64,000 nucleotides of DNA from Rhododendron vialii (Eukaryota; Streptophyta; Magnoliopsida; Ericales; Ericaceae), in the NCBI RefSeq assembly GCF_030253575.1, contig NC_080562.1, positions 42,385,852 through 42,449,851 on the forward strand, read 5' to 3'. Below, piece after piece: positions 59,581 through 64,000 of this stretch; position 1 is the stretch's first letter; each line of letters starts with the position of its first letter. A model generated the notes under the pieces. The model ran no database searches and had not been told where the DNA came from. It saw nothing but the letters and a program-made list of their open reading frames with translations. The position numbers and the translations under genes were made by a program.

Positions 59581-62470
59581 CTACCTTGAATAAGGATGGT
59601 ATCGGCTACTGCCGCTATAGCCTCCCCTTCCATATTGCCCACCTACTCCACCATAACTAGCACCAGGACCAGAGTCATAACCGTCATAGCTTGAAGCTCC
59701 ATAACTCCCATAACCTTCGCCCCGACCATATCCGCCTAAACCACTTCCTCCATAACCCCCACTCAACCCACCACCATAGGATCCAAAGCGGCTAGAATAA
59801 CCAAGGGAAGATTCACCTCGATATGCTCCTAAGCTACTGGTTCCAAAATCTCCATAACCACCAAATTCACTCCCACCGCCACCGTACGCACCATATCCAC
59901 CAAACCTAGTGCCAATACCTCCTGGTGTCCTATTGGGGCCAGGACCAAAACCTCCATCAAAACCCACATATGAGCTGCCAAATCCACCCAAGTTATCATT
60001 GAAAGAACGAGCCCTAGAGTTGCTACCATATGCAGGAGTAGGTGGTGGTTTTGAGGTTTTCTTTGGTTCTGCTTTCTTGATCTCCACCTACAACAAAGCA
60101 ACTTAGTTAACCTATTTTCTATTAGATGCAAACTATTGTGAAGAGTCCTCCTGAGAAGATGATCTAACACTGAAAATCTTGATCCAACATCAGAAGTAAG
60201 CTCCCAAAAGTAATTACCTCTGAGACAATATTTAAAGAAGTATACAGTGTAGAAATGCATGGCATACATAATACTGAGGACAAAAGAGAATTCAGTTTTG
60301 CATGCCCTGGAAAAAGTAAAAACGTGTATCTGATTACATATTGATATCTTGGGGACCATGGAACTAAGCTCACCTGGGTACCCTCCATATCAATTATATG
60401 TCCTTTGGATAAAATTTCATCAACAACTTCCTCATTGTCAAATATTATAAATCCAAATCCTCGAGAACGGTTGGTCTCGCGATCACGAATGATTTGGTGC
60501 TCAACGACTTTCCCATACTTGGAGAAGAAACCCTGGAACTCATCTGATCAATTCAACATACTCAAAAAACGTTACAAGAGTTCAAATAAATGGCACATGA
60601 AATATGTCTACATGAACTGAAAACAAGAAAAGCAAACCTTCAGTAACTGTTGATGGCACGCCCCCAACAAATATCTTCTTTGTTTTGAATCCACCTGATT
60701 GCCCTGCTCCTTTTGGAATAGTTCTTTTAATCTCAACCTACCCATATTCACACAGCAAATAAAAACAGGTCAATATGCATATAGAATTACAATTATACCA
60801 GAGATTGATCATCACTAGCACGCAGTTCAAATTGCCAAGTCCAAAAGAATCTTACCTGCTTTCCATTGATGATGTGGTTATCTACGATAACCTTGTCAAC
60901 AACTGAAGGATCAGCATAGGTGATGAATCCAAAACCCCTTGGATTCCCTGTATGCCGATCTTTCATTATCACTGAGTCTGTAATCTCTCCATACTTCCCA
61001 AAGTGCTCATTGAAAGTAGCTGTTTTCAATAAATAACAATACTGCATCAGCCAATAAACAGTACTGAACATCTAATGAACATCATGCTGATATCAGGCAT
61101 GCTATTCAACATCAAATTGGTCAATTTGAAGCAACCTAGAATTTACAGGTACCAAACATGCAGTACTAATCAGTGAAAACTCCTAAACATGGGAATAGAT
61201 GCCATAAGCAGTTTTCATGGAATAGATTCTACATCAGCTAATAAAAGGTACAGGAGGCCTAATCATCAAAAGTACAGAATGCCTAATCACCATTAATTAT
61301 GACACTGATGATAGGGATGCTATTCATCATCAAGTTGGCCAAATAAAACCAATGTAAAATGTAAAGATACCAAACGTGATGTATGAACAAGTGAACACCT
61401 AAGCATGCAATGCCATAATCCAATCAAGATGCAGATATCATATCACCTCATTACAAACAGGCTAGCCAACCTCACCAACAAAACTTTGAGAGAAAAAAAA
61501 CCTAATACTATACTAGCATTTAGTATGATCATCAAGAAACCGCATCCCCAAATAAGGATTCTCGAGTTACCCTCAGTACGAGAGGCCCAACAGACCATGA
61601 AGTTCACTAGCCCAACCAATTTATCATCTCCAATTAGAGAATCCAATTAAAAACTAACACTAACAAGTCACAAGTATAACCAACCCATAAATTCCCCAGA
61701 CACAAAAATGCAACATGATTCAGTAATTTGACCACAACCAGGCTGTTAATGCACTAAAAAGAACCCGTCTATTGACAAAGCAAGGAGACTAGGAGAGTCT
61801 ACAAATCAACAAATCGCCATAAGTCCCCGTCATTAGACATACCAAAGCACGCAAATGGGTTATGTTTAATCACATTGCACGCGTCAAAGTACATTCTAGT
61901 ATTCTACACAGTACACACACATAAAGCTACGCACATACACGCGCATATCTCTTATCTATTATAAATGCAACACCCCTTTGTGGTGTGATTTGTATGAACA
62001 TCAGTTTAGAGGATGACTCACACTTCTTTTTTTTCAAACTACCCTTTAACTGCCTAAATAAACTGCCAGCCCAATTTTTTTCACCCCTTTTCTACTTTCA
62101 CATCCCAGATATCATTACAGACTAATCAAAAGTCAAGATTTTTCGCTTTCCATCTTTTGCATAACTCAGTTTGCTCGTGCATCGTATATGCCCTGGCGTC
62201 TAGTATCAATCTACATATGTATATGTATTTATGGAGAGAGAGAGAGAGAAAGAGGAATTGTTACCGTTAGTGGTGTCTTTTGCCAATCCACCGATGAAGA
62301 TCTTCCTGAAATTCAAACAATTAAAGTTCAAAATTAGGGTAGGAAATTCTTGAACAGCCTAATTATTAAACGAATGAAATGAAAAAGGCGTGAAAAGGGC
62401 ATCTATCTAACCCAGGACTAGCACCATCATCTCCTGAGCGGGGGTTGAAGCTCTTCGATTTCGAACCCAT
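59581..62470 (-). CDS. Glycine-rich hnRNP-like RNA-binding protein with two RRMs (6 exons, 346 aa)
   Basis: Minus-strand coding exons 62412-62470, 62265-62305, 60856-61019, 60638-60737, 60374-60543 and 59581-60087 (stop TAG). GT-AG junctions and phases agree throughout. RRM1: RNP2 KIFIGG (21-26) and RNP1 RGFGFITY (61-68). RRM2: RNP2 KIFVGG (109-114) and RNP1 RGFGFIIF (149-156). The C-terminal region (about 190-346) is rich in Gly, Tyr and Ser and ends SSRYHPYSR. Layout and the linker KRTIPKGAG match the Arabidopsis RBGD1/RBGD3 (At1g17640/At3g13224) group of hnRNP A/B-like proteins, whose low-complexity tail is linked to stress condensates. The 5' leader has GA repeats and intron 2 begins GTAACAATTCCTC followed by a CT repeat. 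Confidence 0.93.
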
Positions 62471-62654
62471 GATCTCTCTCTCACCAGCTCTCTCTGGTTT
62501 GCTTCGGGAGACTTTCACCGGCCTCACACGATGATGAAAGGGATCTTCTAGGGTTTGTGATAAGGATATCGACGGGGGATGGAGAGGGGTAGAATGGATC
62601 TAGGGCTTGTTAACAAATGATTTACGTAATTTTACAAAGTTCCTTTATACAAGT

Positions 62655-62870
62655 AAAGTTAAATGCGTTCTTAGTACTAGCGTTTTTATTACTGCGGCCA
62701 AATCCAATAAGCTATGGGTGCAAAGCCGTTGCTGGCCGGAAACTTTTACAGTTTAAAAGCGTTCTTATTAGTAACGCTTTCTATTTGTTTTTGTACTTTA
62801 CTCCTGGGCGCAAACTTTGACGCTTTGGTTAAAACCGTTTTTACTGCTTACGGTTTTCTTTCTTTTGCTG
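62655..62870. repeat. Cluster of short hairpins upstream of the hnRNP-like gene
   Basis: Successive small palindromes: aaagcgtt...aacgcttt (about 62755-62783), aaaaccgt...acggtttt (about 62831-62857) and cggcca...tggccg (about 62694-62740), plus a degenerate one near 62661-62686. Loops share (t)tactR-like sequence. Nature unknown; no frame of note. Confidence 0.55.
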
Positions 62871-62878
62871 CGGCGGCC

Positions 62879-62985
62879 GGGCCAGAAATTGGGCCTGTCG
62901 GACTTCTTGGGCTTGAAGTAGACCAACCTATATATTAAGTCCAAAACAATTGAAATAGGTCCAAACTAATTTTTAAAAATCTTTC
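62879..62985. repeat. Left ~110-bp direct repeat flanking plastid-like DNA
   Basis: From gggccagaaatt to aaaaatctttc. Same orientation as 63447-63566, with about 12 bp fewer near its start and a handful of substitutions. Confidence 0.9.
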
Positions 62986-62989
62986 TATG

Positions 62990-63318
62990 AAAAATTACGT
63001 ACAAAAGAATAGGAGAATCGTTTCTGGCCTCTTGGGAATTGCGCATATAGAGATTCAAAAAAGAATCGATCTGATCCAAGTCTGAATCTATTTGGCATTC
63101 CCAAAACTCTTAAAAGAAAGTCCAATGACAGCATTACAGATGAATCTACAAAAAGAATTTTATTGTGTAAATCAAAAACTCAACATTGATATTACAAGAA
63201 TTGCAAAACCTCATGGAAACTCTATTATTCTTGCACAATACATAGCCGGACAATTAAAATATAGAGTTCCATTTCGAAAAGCAATGAAAAGGGCTATTGA
63301 AAAAACAAAAAAGCAAAG
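62990..63318 (+). pseudogene. rps3: Chloroplast rps3 fragment in nuclear DNA
   Basis: One frame reads [31 protein letters not shown], a TGA stop (63083-63085), then [56 protein letters not shown] and MKRAIE. This is the central part of plastid ribosomal protein S3. The start and C-terminal third are missing. After MKRAIE the sequence becomes Lys/Gln-rich and no longer resembles rps3. It lies between two direct repeats. Best read as a nuclear plastid insertion (NUPT), now non-functional. Confidence 0.85.
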
Positions 63319-63446
63319 ACAAAAAGTGACAAAGAAAAGACCAAAAATGGATTAAATGGACAACTCGTAGAAAGAAAGGAAAAAAAGTCACAAATAAAGG
63401 CCTAAAAGAAAAAGATCCTTTTTTTTAAACAGTTGTTGGACTGGTC

Positions 63447-63566
63447 GGGCCAGAAATTGGATTGTAAATTGGGCCTGTTGGACTTCTTGGGCTTGAAGTA
63501 GACCTACCTATATATTAAGCCCAAAAACAATTGAAATAGGTCCAAACTAATTTTTAAAAATCTTTC
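63447..63566. repeat. Right ~120-bp direct repeat flanking plastid-like DNA
   Basis: Direct counterpart of 62879-62985, from gggccagaaatt to aaaaatctttc. It includes a ttgggctt...aagcccaa inverted pair inside. Confidence 0.9.
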
Positions 63567-63671
63567 AAGTGACCTCAAAATGCTTCTTTTTCTTTTCTTT
63601 TTCCCTCAAAAATCTCCGAGATAAATATTTCCACCATTATTTTTTTTAAATTATTTTCATAAGATTTCTTG

Positions 63672-63740
63672 TTTTTTTTTGGCCATTAGTTGAATCTTTT
63701 GCTTATCCACGCAGATGAAGACCTTCCTCAAATTCCAACA
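63672..63740 (-). pseudogene. Decayed copy of hnRNP-like gene exon 2
   Basis: On the minus strand, ttggaatttgag|gaaggtcttcatc...gcaaaaga...actaatg matches the acceptor and exon 2 of the gene at 59581-62470 (tttgaatttcag|gaagatcttcatc...gcaaaagacaccactaacg) over about 50 bp, including intron sequence. It has lost the AG/GT borders and gained small indels. No other exons of that gene are seen nearby. The remainder (63741-64000) is AT-rich; 63845 onward resembles the foldback family at 12050. Confidence 0.7.
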
Positions 63741-64000
63741 ATAATAATGGAAAATTATACTAGAAAGGGTATGCTTTAAAATTTCAATTTTTTTTCCAAA
63801 AATCGAGCTTAAAAAAAATGTAATTGAATCAATCCTCAAGCTAGGTTTGGATTAAAAAGTTGGGAGTAACTTTTTTTTTTGTCTTTATTTATTTATTTTT
63901 TATATATTTCATATTTATTAGTTTTACGTTGAATTTTTGTGATTTATTAATTTATCCCGATAAAATAAATTAATAAGTAATAAAAGTTTGACGCAATTTT

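Noticed and set aside
63092-63355. Independent 87-residue nuclear gene
   Set aside because: It is the downstream part of a plastid rps3 fragment interrupted by a stop at 63083-63085.

Overview
This is nuclear DNA from a flowering plant, probably a woody eudicot. All protein-coding genes have GT-AG introns, there is a canonical plant cytosolic tRNA-Phe, and the spaces between genes are AT-rich and full of small DNA transposons, decayed LINEs and plastid-derived sequence. The species cannot be fixed from sequence alone; an Ericales-like repeat flavour is only an impression.

Region 1 (1-21.6 kb, all minus strand) is a tandem array of cellulose synthase-like E (CslE) genes. Exon 1 of a first copy lies at 753-1042 and the rest of that gene runs off the left edge. 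A complete 8-exon copy (735 aa) spans 2585-8944 and a second complete 8-exon copy (736 aa) spans 10795-21586. Both complete copies keep the D, DxD, ED and QxxRW glycosyltransferase residues and have identical exon phases. The first two copies and their flanks form a recent tandem duplication; a 916-bp hAT-type insertion separates their first introns. The third copy has a 5.5-kb first intron filled with nested MITEs, a CACTA-type element and a possible captured gene fragment.

Region 2 (21.6-34.2 kb) has no gene I can support. It holds a second CACTA-type element, an LTR-like fragment, a hAT element with perfect 8-bp target duplication, a GC-rich long palindrome nested in another MITE, a Mutator-like MITE with a perfect 9-bp target duplication, and others.

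Region 3 (32.1-50.8 kb) is gene-rich: a WEB-family coiled-coil gene on the plus strand (TREPH1/At5g55860-like, 648 aa), an 11-exon Sec14-type lipid-transfer gene on the minus strand (336 aa), tRNA-Phe, a LINE/RNase H relic, and an AGC VIII protein kinase on the minus strand (563 aa).

Region 4 (50.8-64 kb) has a tRNA-derived SINE, an RTE-type LINE with several disabling changes, a two-RRM glycine-rich hnRNP-like gene on the minus strand (RBGD1/3-like, 346 aa), and upstream of it a chloroplast rps3 fragment between two ~110-bp direct repeats, followed by a decayed copy of the hnRNP gene's own exon 2.

The genes do not form a pathway; the window reads as a tandem CslE expansion next to ordinary housekeeping and signalling genes. 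A recurring theme is CT-rich microsatellite sequence placed just downstream of 5' splice sites, and GA repeats on the coding strand of 5' leaders, in unrelated genes.
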